A stretch of DNA of 64,000 nt from M0108 sp963841065. GTDB lineage: Bacteria; Pseudomonadota; Gammaproteobacteria; Chromatiales; Chromatiaceae. Made by a program: the position numbers and the translations under genes. The stretch is taken from the NCBI GenBank assembly GCA_963841065.1, contig CAWJBI010000049.1, forward strand, positions 66,375 to 130,374, written 5' to 3'. The notes under the pieces are model-generated. The model had not been told where the DNA came from, did not search any database, and was given only the letters and a program-made list of their open reading frames with translations. This document shows positions 18,279-25,515 of the stretch, one piece after another. Within the stretch, counting starts at the first letter, position 1. Every line of letters starts with the position of its first letter.

Positions 18279-18373
18279 GTTCAACAGACGTTTATCCGTC
18301 GTGCGCGTCAAGGTCCGCGGGAACAGCGGGGTCAGGGGCTCGCGCACGACGGATAAACGCTTAGTAGTTAGGC
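18279..18373 (+). repeat. Integron attC site 1
   Basis: The site begins GTTCAAC (fits RYYYAAC) and ends GTTAGGC (fits GTTRRRY). Between them a perfect 19-base inverted repeat (18289-18307 with 18341-18359) closes a 33-base loop. The first 12 bases from GTTAGGC recur as their reverse complement at 19266-19277, where cassette 1 ends. Confidence 0.85.
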
Positions 18374-18390
18374 GTCACACTCACGCACTG

Positions 18391-19154
18391 ATGGCATCCA
18401 CCGGTCCGAAGTCTCACCTCCTGGCGAGAGGCAACCGAGGTCGGCTGCGCAGGGCTCATTGGGGGTTCCGCTCGGAACCTGTACACGCACGAAGTCTGCG
18501 ACGCAGACATCAGTACGAAGGCAGACGGTCCCTTCTACTGCGCAGTCTGCAAGTCGGATGCTGTTCTGCACAAGTGCACCGAGAAGATCGACCACTTCGC
18601 CCACATTGCGCGCCTGTCCCCCGTCCTCGGGCCGCTCGAGACTGAGCTTCACCGGAAATGCAAGGAAGAGATATGCGGCGCCCTCTCGGAGCGCCACCCG
18701 AGTGGGAAGTGGGCAGTAGAGCGCCCGATCCCGGCCAACGCGGACAGAGACCTTCCGGAACTACCGGACCTCGACATCAGCGGGCGCGTCTCCCAGCAGC
18801 GCGTAGCGATTGAAGTGCAAGCCAGCGCGCTGACGCCAACCAAGATCGTCAAGCGGTCGGTGGCGTATCCAGGCGCGGAATTGCCCTGCTCTGGATCGTG
18901 CCCCTCCATGTACCGCTCGGAACCGAGCCCATCCGCCCCCGGCTCTTTGAACGCTACCTCCATAGCATCTACTACGGGCGATCTACTACTGGTGGCCCGG
19001 GCGCAGGCACTCGCTCTTGCCAGTTCACTTCGGTCCCGCGACGAGACACGTGGAATACCGGGAGTGGGTCGAAGATGGCATGGAGCAGTCCGAAGGAGGC
19101 TATGACGCCGAGTACAAGATCATCAAGACGCCGCAACCTGGGCCCGAGTTGTGA
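18391..19154 (+). pseudogene. Cassette 1: CoiA-like nuclease, several frameshifts
   Basis: Joining three reading frames from ATG 18391 (18 bases after attC1) gives a CoiA-like protein. Visible in order are a zinc pair FYCAVCKSDAVLHKC, DHFAHIA, TELHRKCKEEI, a nuclease-like LDISGRVSQQRVAIEVQAS (the D...E-x-Q pattern of PD-(D/E)xK enzymes), SIYYG, and a Trp-rich IYYWWPG before the stop at 19152-19154. Frame changes occur near 18425, 18880 and 18985. CoiA proteins promote DNA uptake and recombination in competent bacteria; distant homologues in mobile DNA are uncharacterised. The gene is broken as read. Confidence 0.6.
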
Positions 19155-19276
19155 TCGACATCGACTTCGAACTGCATCAACGCGCCCAGTTCACCCCAGA
19201 GAACGACGGAAGAAGGTGCCATCGTGCTTCATATGGAAAGACACCAGTTCGCCATGGTGGTTGGAGTGACGCCTAA
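19151..19276 (+). CDS. Short frame at the end of cassette 1 (doubtful)
   Basis: GTG 19151 overlaps the stop of the CoiA-like gene (GTGA) and the frame runs 41 residues to a TAA that lies inside the attC2 core GCCTAAC. Ending in attC is typical of cassette genes. The sequence starts VIDIDFELHQRAQF and matches nothing I know. It could also be the frameshifted tail of the preceding gene. Confidence 0.25.
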   Translation: MIDIDFELHQRAQFTPENDGRRCHRASYGKTPVRHGGWSDA

Positions 19277-19384
19277 CCCGTCGGTCGAGGCGACCCGCAA
19301 CGGCATGGGCCGCTCCGGGGCCAGTGGTCTATCGTCCCCTCCGCGGCCCATGCCGCTGCGGGCGCCTCGCCTTCATCGTTAGGC
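19271..19384 (+). repeat. Integron attC site 2
   Basis: It begins GCCTAAC and ends GTTAGGC. The arms CCCGCAACGGCATGGGCCGC and GCGGCCCATGCCGCTGCGGG fold back on each other with one mismatch, and the stem extends into CGAGGCG/CGCCTCG. The 9 bases GTTAGGCAC reappear as GTGCCTAAC at 19959-19967, the end of cassette 2. Confidence 0.92.
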
Positions 19385-19387
19385 ACC

Positions 19388-19967
19388 ATGTACAGATTCC
19401 AGGACCTCTTCGACTTATGGACGAAAAGCTACTTAAAAAAATACCTCGAATACGCTAACAGCGAAGAGGCCTTTGCAGTTCTCTTTGTTAAGAAGCATCT
19501 CGCTCAAGCAAAAGGGCATTGGGTAGGTATTGTCGATTGCCGACTTTATGAGATGTCCTCAGACAATTTACATTTCAGATTCGTCGTAGGCGGCCTATAT
19601 AAGAGAAAAATACAACCGCAGTATCCCTCAAAATCCGCATACACAATTGATGGCAAATTTGATGAGCGCGCGTATTACTTGATGACACGCTAGCTATAAC
19701 TTGGGAAACCGCACATAGGGACATTGAACAGCAGAAGGCAAAGAACGCGGCGTCACGGAAATTCAAGATAACAGGTATAAGCTACGATAAAAATTGAAGC
19801 AGCAAAGACTTTTTCCGGGAGGACGCACCACCGGAAATAAAGGCCCTTGCAAATAATCTTAACGACCGCACAAACCCACTATGGGATAAGGCCTTGCAAT
19901 ACGCCAACAAGCCAGAATTTGTTTATGAAGTTAAAAAAGTTTACATCAACTCAGCATTGTGCCTAAC
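19388..19967 (+). pseudogene. Cassette 2: unknown protein, frameshift and in-frame stop
   Basis: The gene starts with ATG 19388, four bases after attC2, a normal distance for a cassette gene. The first 95 residues (MYRFQDLFDLWTKSYLKKYL and onward) are rich in Lys, Tyr and Phe. The frame then shifts near 19680 to a continuation (ITWETAHRDIEQQKAKNAAS), meets a TGA at 19795-19797 and continues in the same frame to attC3. Base composition is clearly more AT-rich than the chromosome around it, a mark of foreign origin. I do not recognise the family. Confidence 0.5.
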
Positions 19968-20030
19968 ATGGCACTGTAAGCCGACCCGCTTCCGCTACGC
20001 TCCAGCGGTCGGCTTAGCTTTACGTTAGAG
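19961..20030 (+). repeat. Integron attC site 3
   Basis: It begins GCCTAAC and ends GTTAGAG(C). AAGCCGACCCGCT pairs with AGCGGTCGGCTT around a short loop. GTTAGAGCGCAC (20024-20035) recurs as GTGCGCTCTAAC at 20740-20751, a 12-base boundary match that defines cassette 3. Confidence 0.92.
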
Positions 20031-20046
20031 CGCACTGGAGAACTCT

Positions 20047-20811
20047 TTGAAGCGGATATTCGTCCCAACACGGGAGCGAACCGACTGGCAGCGTTCCTCG
20101 TCAAAAGCCGAAGCTTCACTGGAAGAAAGGGGCTTCGGCTATGACCGCGGCGGCATCCTGGGAGGACGCCAACAGCAACTTACCGAAAGAAATCGAAGCT
20201 CTACTTTCGTCGGTCGGGGAACCAGGCTTGGCTGACTTAAAGCTATTGGCCGCAATTCCGGAATGGGAAGTCTCCCTGCCCGGCGGCGAAACGACGTCCA
20301 ACACGGATGTCATGGCAATCTGCTGAATGACCATGGACTTGCTGCGGTCGCGGTCGAAGCAAAAGTGCTCGAACCGTTTGGACCCCGGATCGGGGAAAAG
20401 CGAGACCAGGCTTCGGCAAACCAATTGTTTCGGCTGGAATATCTACACCACGTCCTGAAGGTGCCCCATTTCCACGACGACATCCGATACCAGCTGCTTC
20501 ACCGAACCGCCTCAGCCATCCTTACGGCCCAGGACTTTCACGCAACGACGGCGGTAATGTCAGTTCATGCCTTCTCAACACCTATCGACCGTCAGAAAGA
20601 TTTTCTGGCATTCTGCGAGGCAATGGGCGGAGACGAGATTGGGCATTCAATTTTTAGGGTTCCCGCATTCTCGGAACCAACCCTGTATTTGGCCTGGTGC
20701 AATGGCAACGAGAAGATCCCGCGAAGACGAAGATCGAGAGTGCGCTCTAACCAGCCAATGGAGCGGACGCTTCCGTGCTGCGCACTTCAGCGCCGCTCAT
20801 CGGCGCGTTAG
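20047..20811 (+). pseudogene. Cassette 3: DUF6946-like protein of unknown function, two frameshifts
   Basis: From ATG 20047 the protein starts MKRIFVPTR...TDW. After a frame change near 20095 it continues LHWKKGASAMTAAASWEDA, then LLAAIPEWEVSLPGGETTSN. After a second change near 20322 it reads AAVAVEAKVLEPFGPRIGEK, RYQLLHRTASAILTAQDF and VMSVHAFSTP. This order matches a family of short cytosolic proteins that I believe is DUF6946, whose role is unknown; the AVEAKVLEPFGP block suggests a nuclease-like E-x-K but that is only inference. The frame runs into the attC4 core. Confidence 0.55.
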
Positions 20812-20814
20812 GGC
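20745..20814 (+). repeat. Integron attC site 4
   Basis: It begins CTCTAAC and ends GTTAGGG(C). AGCGGACGCT pairs with AGCGCCGCT in the stem. GTTAGGGCT (20807-20815) recurs as AGCCCTAAC at 23069-23077, closing cassette 4. The first base of the left core departs from the R of the consensus, but it pairs with the departing base of attC3, as expected for one cassette. Confidence 0.88.
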
Positions 20815-20859
20815 TTGCACCCACACGGCCATGTCTGAACGAGAGTCGGGGTAGATGGA

Positions 20860-21599
20860 ATGCTACTGTGGATAATCGGATTCAGTGTCCTGGGCAGCGT
20901 TGGTGCTGTCGCCGGGGCTGCTTTGTTTCTGTGCTTTCCGGAAGGCATCCGCAAGGTTCTGCGTCCCCTGCCTCGTCAGCTACGCCACCGGCACGCTGCT
21001 CGGTGCCGCCTTCCTCGGCATGATTCCCGCCGGCCTGGAACTGGCCCCGGTGCTCGCGGTCACGGGGACGGTGCTAGCCGGCATGGTGCTGTTCTTCGTG
21101 CTGGAAAAGCTGGTGCTCTGGCGTCACTGCCACGAGGCACATTGTGAAGCGCACGGACGCGCCGCCCCGCTGATCCTGATCGGCGACGCGTTTCACAACT
21201 TCGTGGACGGTGTGGTGATCGCCGCCGCCTTCCTTACCTCGATTCCGCTTGGGGTCGCCGCCTCGCTCGCCGTCGTCGCGCACGAGATTCCGCAGGAGGT
21301 CGGCGACTTCGCCATCCTGCTCGACAATGGGTACGGTCGCACGAAGGCGACAATTCTCAATACTCTCTCTGCCGCCACCACGCTGCCCGGCGCTGTGCTG
21401 GCCTATTTCTGGCTCGGCGAAACGCGCGCGGCGGTGCCTTACATCCTGGCAATCTCCGCCGCAAGTTTCATCTATATTGCTACGGCAGTAATCGATCCCC
21501 GGCCTGCACAGGAAAGTCACTGCTGCCGCTTCCCTGCGCCAACTCGTGCTGCTGCTGGCTGGGATCGGCACGATCGCTATCTTCCATCACGGAGGATAA
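20860..21599 (+). pseudogene. Cassette 4 gene a: ZIP-family divalent metal permease, frameshifted
   Basis: ZIP proteins import zinc, iron or manganese across the inner membrane. The N-terminus (MLLWIIGFSVLGSVGAVAG) is in one frame, shifts near 20962, and continues with the diagnostic helix 4 HNFVDGVVIAAAF and helix 5 VAHEIPQEVGDFAIL, which carry the His/Asp/Glu metal-site residues. A second shift near 21503 is needed to reach the natural end (IGTIAIFHHGG, TAA at 21597). Length after joining is about 245 residues, normal for bacterial ZIP. The next gene starts 3 bases after the stop. Confidence 0.75.
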
Positions 21600-21602
21600 A
21601 TC

Positions 21603-22065
21603 ATGAATAAACTGACCGAAACCGAAATCCACGCGCTCAACGAGGCGCTCGACGACGAGTATCGCGCCTGGGCGACCTATGACCAGGTGATTGCCGACTT
21701 CGGCGAGGTGCTGCCGTTCAGCAACATCCGCGCAGCCGAAGCTCCGTCATGTCGAGGCGCTTTGTGCGCTATTTGCGCGCTACCGGCTGCCCGTGCCCGA
21801 GAATCCATGGCCGGAAAAGGTGGATCGATTCGCCAGCGTGCACGCGGCCTGCGAAGCGAGTGTGGCCGCCGAGATCGCCAACGGCGAAATGTACGACCGG
21901 TTGCTCATGGCGACCCGGCGCCCGGACATCCTCTCGGTGTTCCGCAATCTTCAGGAGGCGTCACAGCAGCGGCACCTGCCGGCGTTTCAGCGGTGTGCCC
22001 AACGTTCCACAGGTGGCGGTGGCGGGCGCGGTGCGGGGCGCTATATGCACGGAAGGGGGGCGGTC
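21603..22065 (+). pseudogene. Cassette 4 gene b: ferritin-like DUF2202-type protein, frameshifted
   Basis: The protein begins MNKLTETEIHALNEALDDEY and has the four-helix ferritin-like pattern with Glu/His pairs: DDEYRAWATYDQVI, then after a one-base change near 21745 RHVEALCALFARY, EIANGEMYDRLLM and EASQQRHLPAFQRC. DUF2202 proteins are small carboxylate-bridged metal-binding proteins of unknown role. Adjacency to a ZIP permease suggests metal storage or sensing, which is inference. The end is unclear because the frame runs into the following gene without a stop; GGAGGATAAATC lies before the start. Confidence 0.6.
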
Positions 22066-23080
22066 ATGAGCACTGTTGCGGAGATAGGCGGCGGCACTTT
22101 CCAGGGCATCAAACTGTTGCTGTGCGAAAACCCGCTGCCGCCGATTGAAAAGGCAATCGCGGCTGCCCAGGCCGAAGTGCCGCACAGCAATTATTACACC
22201 GAGCCCGATCCGGCGCCGCTACGCCAGCTCATCAGCGAGCAGATCGGCGTGCCCGAACGGCTCGTTCACATCAACGCCGGCTCCGAAACCATCCTGCGCC
22301 AGTTGTTCGACCGCTTCGGTCAGCAGGTGCATCTGCTGACGCCGACCTATGTGCTGTTTCCCGAAGTCGCCCGGCACTATACGGAACAACGGCTGCTGCC
22401 CGAAAACGATTTCGCCTTCGATCTTGCTGAATTGGCGATTCCGCAGGGCACCACGCTCGCGGTCATTGTGAATCCGAACAATCCCAATGGCGGCATCTTC
22501 GACATGAAGCCATTGCCTGAGCTGTTGCGCCGCCACCCGGAGACGCGCTTTCTGGTCGACGAGGCGTTCATCGGCCTGGCAGGACAATCCGTGGCGCACC
22601 TGGTGCCCGAGCATCCCAACCTGCTGGTGACGCCTACCTGTCCAAGGCCCACAGCCTGGCAGGTTTTCGTGTCGGCTATGGCATCTTTCCGGAAGGCATC
22701 GCCGATGATCTGAACAGCCGCAACGATGCATATCCGCTCGCCAGTCCCAGTCAGGCGGCGGCTGTCGCCACGCTTCGGCACGAGGACCAATTCATGCGCG
22801 TGCGGTGCAGTTGCGCGCATGGACCGAGCTACCCGCGGCACAGTTGCGCACCTTGGGTGTGCGCACCTATCCAACCGAGACCTATATCTTCCTCGCGGAC
22901 TTCGCGCCCCATGATGCCGGGTATTTGGCAGAGGCGCTGAAGGCACGAGGAATTCTAATCAAACCTTTGAACGACCCAAAGCTGGGTAACGGATTTATGC
23001 GTATAACGACGGCGCTACCGAAAGAGAATGTCCGCTTCTTCGGCGCGCTCAAGGAGTTATTTGCCATGAGCCCTAACAAG
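22066..23080 (+). pseudogene. Cassette 4 gene c: HisC-like PLP aminotransferase, frameshifted
   Basis: A class I/II fold-type I aminotransferase close to histidinol-phosphate aminotransferase. Visible are the N-terminal NENP-like CENPLPP, NAGSETILRQLFDRF, IVNPNNPNGG (PLP-binding Asn/Pro), LVDEAFIGL (Asp), and after a frame change near 22630 LSKAHSLAGFRVGYG with the PLP Lys. A second change near 22800 restores AVQLRAWTE to FMRITTALPKEN (substrate Arg). The last residues enter attC5. Its partner genes are a metal permease and a ferritin-like protein, an odd company for HisC. Broken as read. Confidence 0.68.
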
Positions 23081-23129
23081 GCGCTTCAGCCGACGCTCGT
23101 ACCTCGCGCGGCTGAGCCTTACGTTATGC
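23071..23129 (+). repeat. Integron attC site 5 (59 bases)
   Basis: It begins CCCTAAC and ends GTTATGC. AAGGCgctTCAGCCG pairs with CGGCTGAGCCTT around a short loop, with extrahelical bases on one arm as in canonical 59-base elements. It is the last attC I can find. The right core departs from GTTRRRY at one position. Confidence 0.85.
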
Positions 23130-23335
23130 AGATTCAGATTCATCGTTGGCCGGTCTCCGGGTGGATCGTTTCGACGGCGTGCGTGCCACCTGACGGGCAC
23201 ATCGTGCCTCTGCTCTCAAGAGGCGCAGCACACCCCTGGCTAAGAATAAGGGATAACTCCGTCTCGGTATACAATCACACGGTGCTTGACAGGATGTCGG
23301 TGTTACAGGGTTATGCCCAGCAAGTAACTTGGTGA
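23126..23335 (+). CDS. Small unknown frame after the last attC (doubtful)
   Basis: ATG 23126 lies in the attC5 core GTTATGC, so the start position fits a cassette gene. The frame encodes 69 residues beginning MQIQIHRWPVSGWIVSTAC with no recognisable motif. It is in frame with the end of the aminotransferase, so it may only be read-through sequence. No attC follows it, so if it was a cassette its right end is lost. Confidence 0.3.
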   Translation: MQIQIHRWPVSGWIVSTACVPPDGHIVPLLSRGAAHPWLRIRDNSVSVYNHTVLDRMSVLQGYAQQVTW

Positions 23336-23745
23336 TAAACCTGTAACCGAAACGTGAGGACCACCGGGGCAAAGGCAAAGATCGAGATCCCCGAGGACAT
23401 CCAGGCGATCGATCAATGGACGTGTTCGCACCCATGAGCCTGGTTGACAGCGACACGTCGCCGCTGCCAACCTCGCGGTGATCGGCCGACTGGACCTGCT
23501 GCACAGCCTGTTTGGCCGCATCCCTTCAACCGCCTTGCCCGGCGCCCTTGGCGCGGCTAAGATCGGAACCCGATCCGGTCTCGGGCGGTTGCACCTCCTC
23601 TCCCTTATCCGTGGCTGACTGGACGGGCGAGTGCCACCAGGCCCATCCCGCGGTCTTCGCCCCGCAAGGACCCCGCCAACTGCCGCTGGCGCTGGTCACT
23701 GGCCTGACATCGGGACACTTAGTAGCGGAGTAAAAACCCAAGTCC
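23336..23745. other. Gene-poor junction between the integron and chromosomal genes
   Basis: No convincing gene. A short inverted repeat GTTACAGG (23302-23309) with CCTGTAAC (23340-23347) sits at its left edge. The rest shows only short frames with mixed composition, including a 73-residue plus-strand frame that ends at 23733 and has no start signal. It may be debris from earlier insertions. The next gene starts at 23746. Confidence 0.4.
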
Positions 23746-25515
23746 ATGGACCCCCGACCCCCAGAGCTCGATCCCGCCTCGCCAGCCGGCGGCCGCAAGC
23801 CCGGACCGGATAACCGCTGGACGGTCCCGGACCTGATCGACTTCGAGTATTACCTCGAACGCGACGAACAAGAGCTGCGCGAGCGCCCCGCCGCGCGCGT
23901 GGCACTCGCGGACCGGGATCGAGCCATCTACCTGGATCACGTCGCCCCGGCGCTGGCGGGCACGGACCCCCATTCCTCCCCGCACCGGCGCGGGAGCCTG
24001 CGCCGCTGGCTGACGGCGCGCCGTGATGCGGAACTCCCGGACGTGCGCGCCCTGCTGCCCGGCACCGCCTTTGCGCAGACCCAGCGGCTGGGGACCCTGA
24101 CCCTGGCCGTGGCCGGCTTCCTGATAGGTAGCGGCGCGGCCTCCGCCCTCCTCAGCTACGACGGGCGCCTTCCGGTCAATGTCTCCTGGTACCTCTTTCT
24201 GTTGGTGGGCGTGCAGTTCCTCTTGATTGGCGGCGGCGTTCTCGCCTGGGTGCTGCGCCGGTCTCGGCCCGTCGGGGCCGCCATCCAGGACGTCACGGTG
24301 CTTGGCCGGCTCATCCGGCCCCTCTTCAGGCGCCTCGGGAGTTGGGTGCAACAGCAACGTCTGGCCCATGCGAGCCAGGAGGTCAGGGATCGCGCCCTCG
24401 CCGGCACCGGGATGCTGAAGTCCCAGTATCAGCTTTATGGGCCTGTCTCCTATCTGCCGGTCCTGGTCCCGGCCCAGGTATTTGGGGTCGCCTTCAACCT
24501 GGGGGTTATCCTCACGACCGTCGCCTTGGAGTGGTTTACGGATCTGGCCTTCGGCTGGGGCTCGGCCCTGGATGTCGGTCCCCAGGCCGTTTACGAACTG
24601 GCCCGCGCCGTTGCCACGCCCTGGTCCTGGCTGTTTGGCGAGGGGGTTGGCTATCCGACGCTGGACCAGGTGGCCGGCAGTCGCATCAACCTCAAGGACC
24701 CCCTGTTCTTGCTCGATGCCGGGCATTTACGCTCCTGGCGCTGGTTCCTGGTGCTAGCGGTCCTTACCTACGGCCTGCTGCCCCGGCTCGGTCTGCTGTT
24801 GGCATCGATTTTTGCCCAGCGGCACCTCCTTAAACGGCTCCCCTTTACTCACGCACGCACCCAGGCCCTCTACGCACGCCTGGTGACCCCGCGCCTGGAG
24901 ACCGGGATCCGGATCGGCGGTCAGGGTCCGGCGATGCCCATTCCGGCCCCCCTGATTCCCCGCGAATCTCGCAAAGCTAAGCCCGGGTCACAGCCACGGC
25001 CCCTGGGCGAGCTGGAATCCACGGCCCTACCCCCCGCCATCGCCGTCGCCGGCGGCATCGCCCCGGATGCCTGCCTGCTGCTGGTTCATGTCGATGTGGA
25101 CGATCTGATCGGGGATGAAGACCGCCCGCGGCTTGCTCGTCTGATCGAGGCCCACACCGGCTGGCGAGTTGCCGGCGCTGCCTGCTTTGGGTCCGGTACC
25201 CTCATGACCGAGGCTGTGATCCGGTGGCTGGTGGAGCAGGATTGGCAGGCCCCGCCGGCACGGGTCGTGATCCTCATGGACGGCTCCCAGCCGCCCATCA
25301 CCGAGAATCTGAGCTTCCTTCGGGAACTGCGCGCCGCCGCCGGCACCCGCGCCCAACTCCTGCTCACCCTGGTTGGGGATCCCCAGGACGATGACCCCTT
25401 GCCGCCAGTACGGGCCTTTGACTTCACCGACTGGCAGCGCAAGATCGACGCGCTAGGCGACCCCTACCTGCGTCTGGCCATGCTGGCACCCCTCAACACG
25501 GATGGAGAGCCGTGA
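23746..25515 (+). CDS. DUF2868 membrane protein
   Basis: A 589-residue inner-membrane protein. The N-terminal region has a conserved acidic block (WTVPDLIDFEYYLERDEQEL) followed by two hydrophobic helices near residues 110-170, a membrane pair near 230-270 and another near 330-360, then a soluble C-terminal domain with LLLVHVDVDDLI and RVVILMDGSQPP. The overall order is that of DUF2868 proteins, which always sit beside a DUF3482 GTPase. The stop overlaps the next start (TGATG), so the two proteins are made together and probably form a complex. The role is not established. Confidence 0.78.
   Translation: MDPRPPELDPASPAGGRKPGPDNRWTVPDLIDFEYYLERDEQELRERPAARVALADRDRAIYLDHVAPALAGTDPHSSPHRRGSLRRWLTARRDAELPDVRALLPGTAFAQTQRLGTLTLAVAGFLIGSGAASALLSYDGRLPVNVSWYLFLLVGVQFLLIGGGVLAWVLRRSRPVGAAIQDVTVLGRLIRPLFRRLGSWVQQQRLAHASQEVRDRALAGTGMLKSQYQLYGPVSYLPVLVPAQVFGVAFNLGVILTTVALEWFTDLAFGWGSALDVGPQAVYELARAVATPWSWLFGEGVGYPTLDQVAGSRINLKDPLFLLDAGHLRSWRWFLVLAVLTYGLLPRLGLLLASIFAQRHLLKRLPFTHARTQALYARLVTPRLETGIRIGGQGPAMPIPAPLIPRESRKAKPGSQPRPLGELESTALPPAIAVAGGIAPDACLLLVHVDVDDLIGDEDRPRLARLIEAHTGWRVAGAACFGSGTLMTEAVIRWLVEQDWQAPPARVVILMDGSQPPITENLSFLRELRAAAGTRAQLLLTLVGDPQDDDPLPPVRAFDFTDWQRKIDALGDPYLRLAMLAPLNTDGEP

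Larger units (their letters stand above)
15855..18367 (+). mobile_element. Recombinase plus IS91-type module lying between integron core sites
   Basis: The unit carries a tyrosine recombinase and an IS91-family transposase in overlapping order, a pairing known from some IS91-group elements. Its left end is G/TTGAACTAATCCG and its right end contains CGGATTAGTTCAAC, followed by the attC1 stem-loop. Subterminal hairpins are present at both ends: GCTCCG/CGGAGC at 15867-15888, and a GC-rich hairpin near 18252-18270. GTTC, the usual IS91-family target adjoining the origin end, occurs at 18279. Two readings are possible: an IS91-like element inserted at the attC, or a cassette carrying the two genes. 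Confidence 0.7.
15854..23129 (+). mobile_element. Integron cassette array with five attC sites
   Basis: The array comprises an attI-like core and five attC sites. For every cassette the sequence that starts at its left core is the reverse complement of the sequence that ends at its right core, over 14, 12, 9, 12 and 9 bases in order. That pairwise match is the expected result of cassette circularisation and independently confirms each boundary. All payload genes read away from the integrase remnant. With the integrase truncated, the array cannot move by its own enzyme. Most payload genes carry frameshifts. Confidence 0.85.

Noticed and set aside
23302..23347. Sixth attC site
   Set aside because: The inverted repeat GTTACAGG/CCTGTAAC has its GTT and AAC ends in the reverse order for attC and no fitting R-box consensus.
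15301..23500. CRISPR array among the palindromes
   Set aside because: The palindromes differ in sequence and spacing and have genes between them; they fit attC sites, not direct repeats with spacers.
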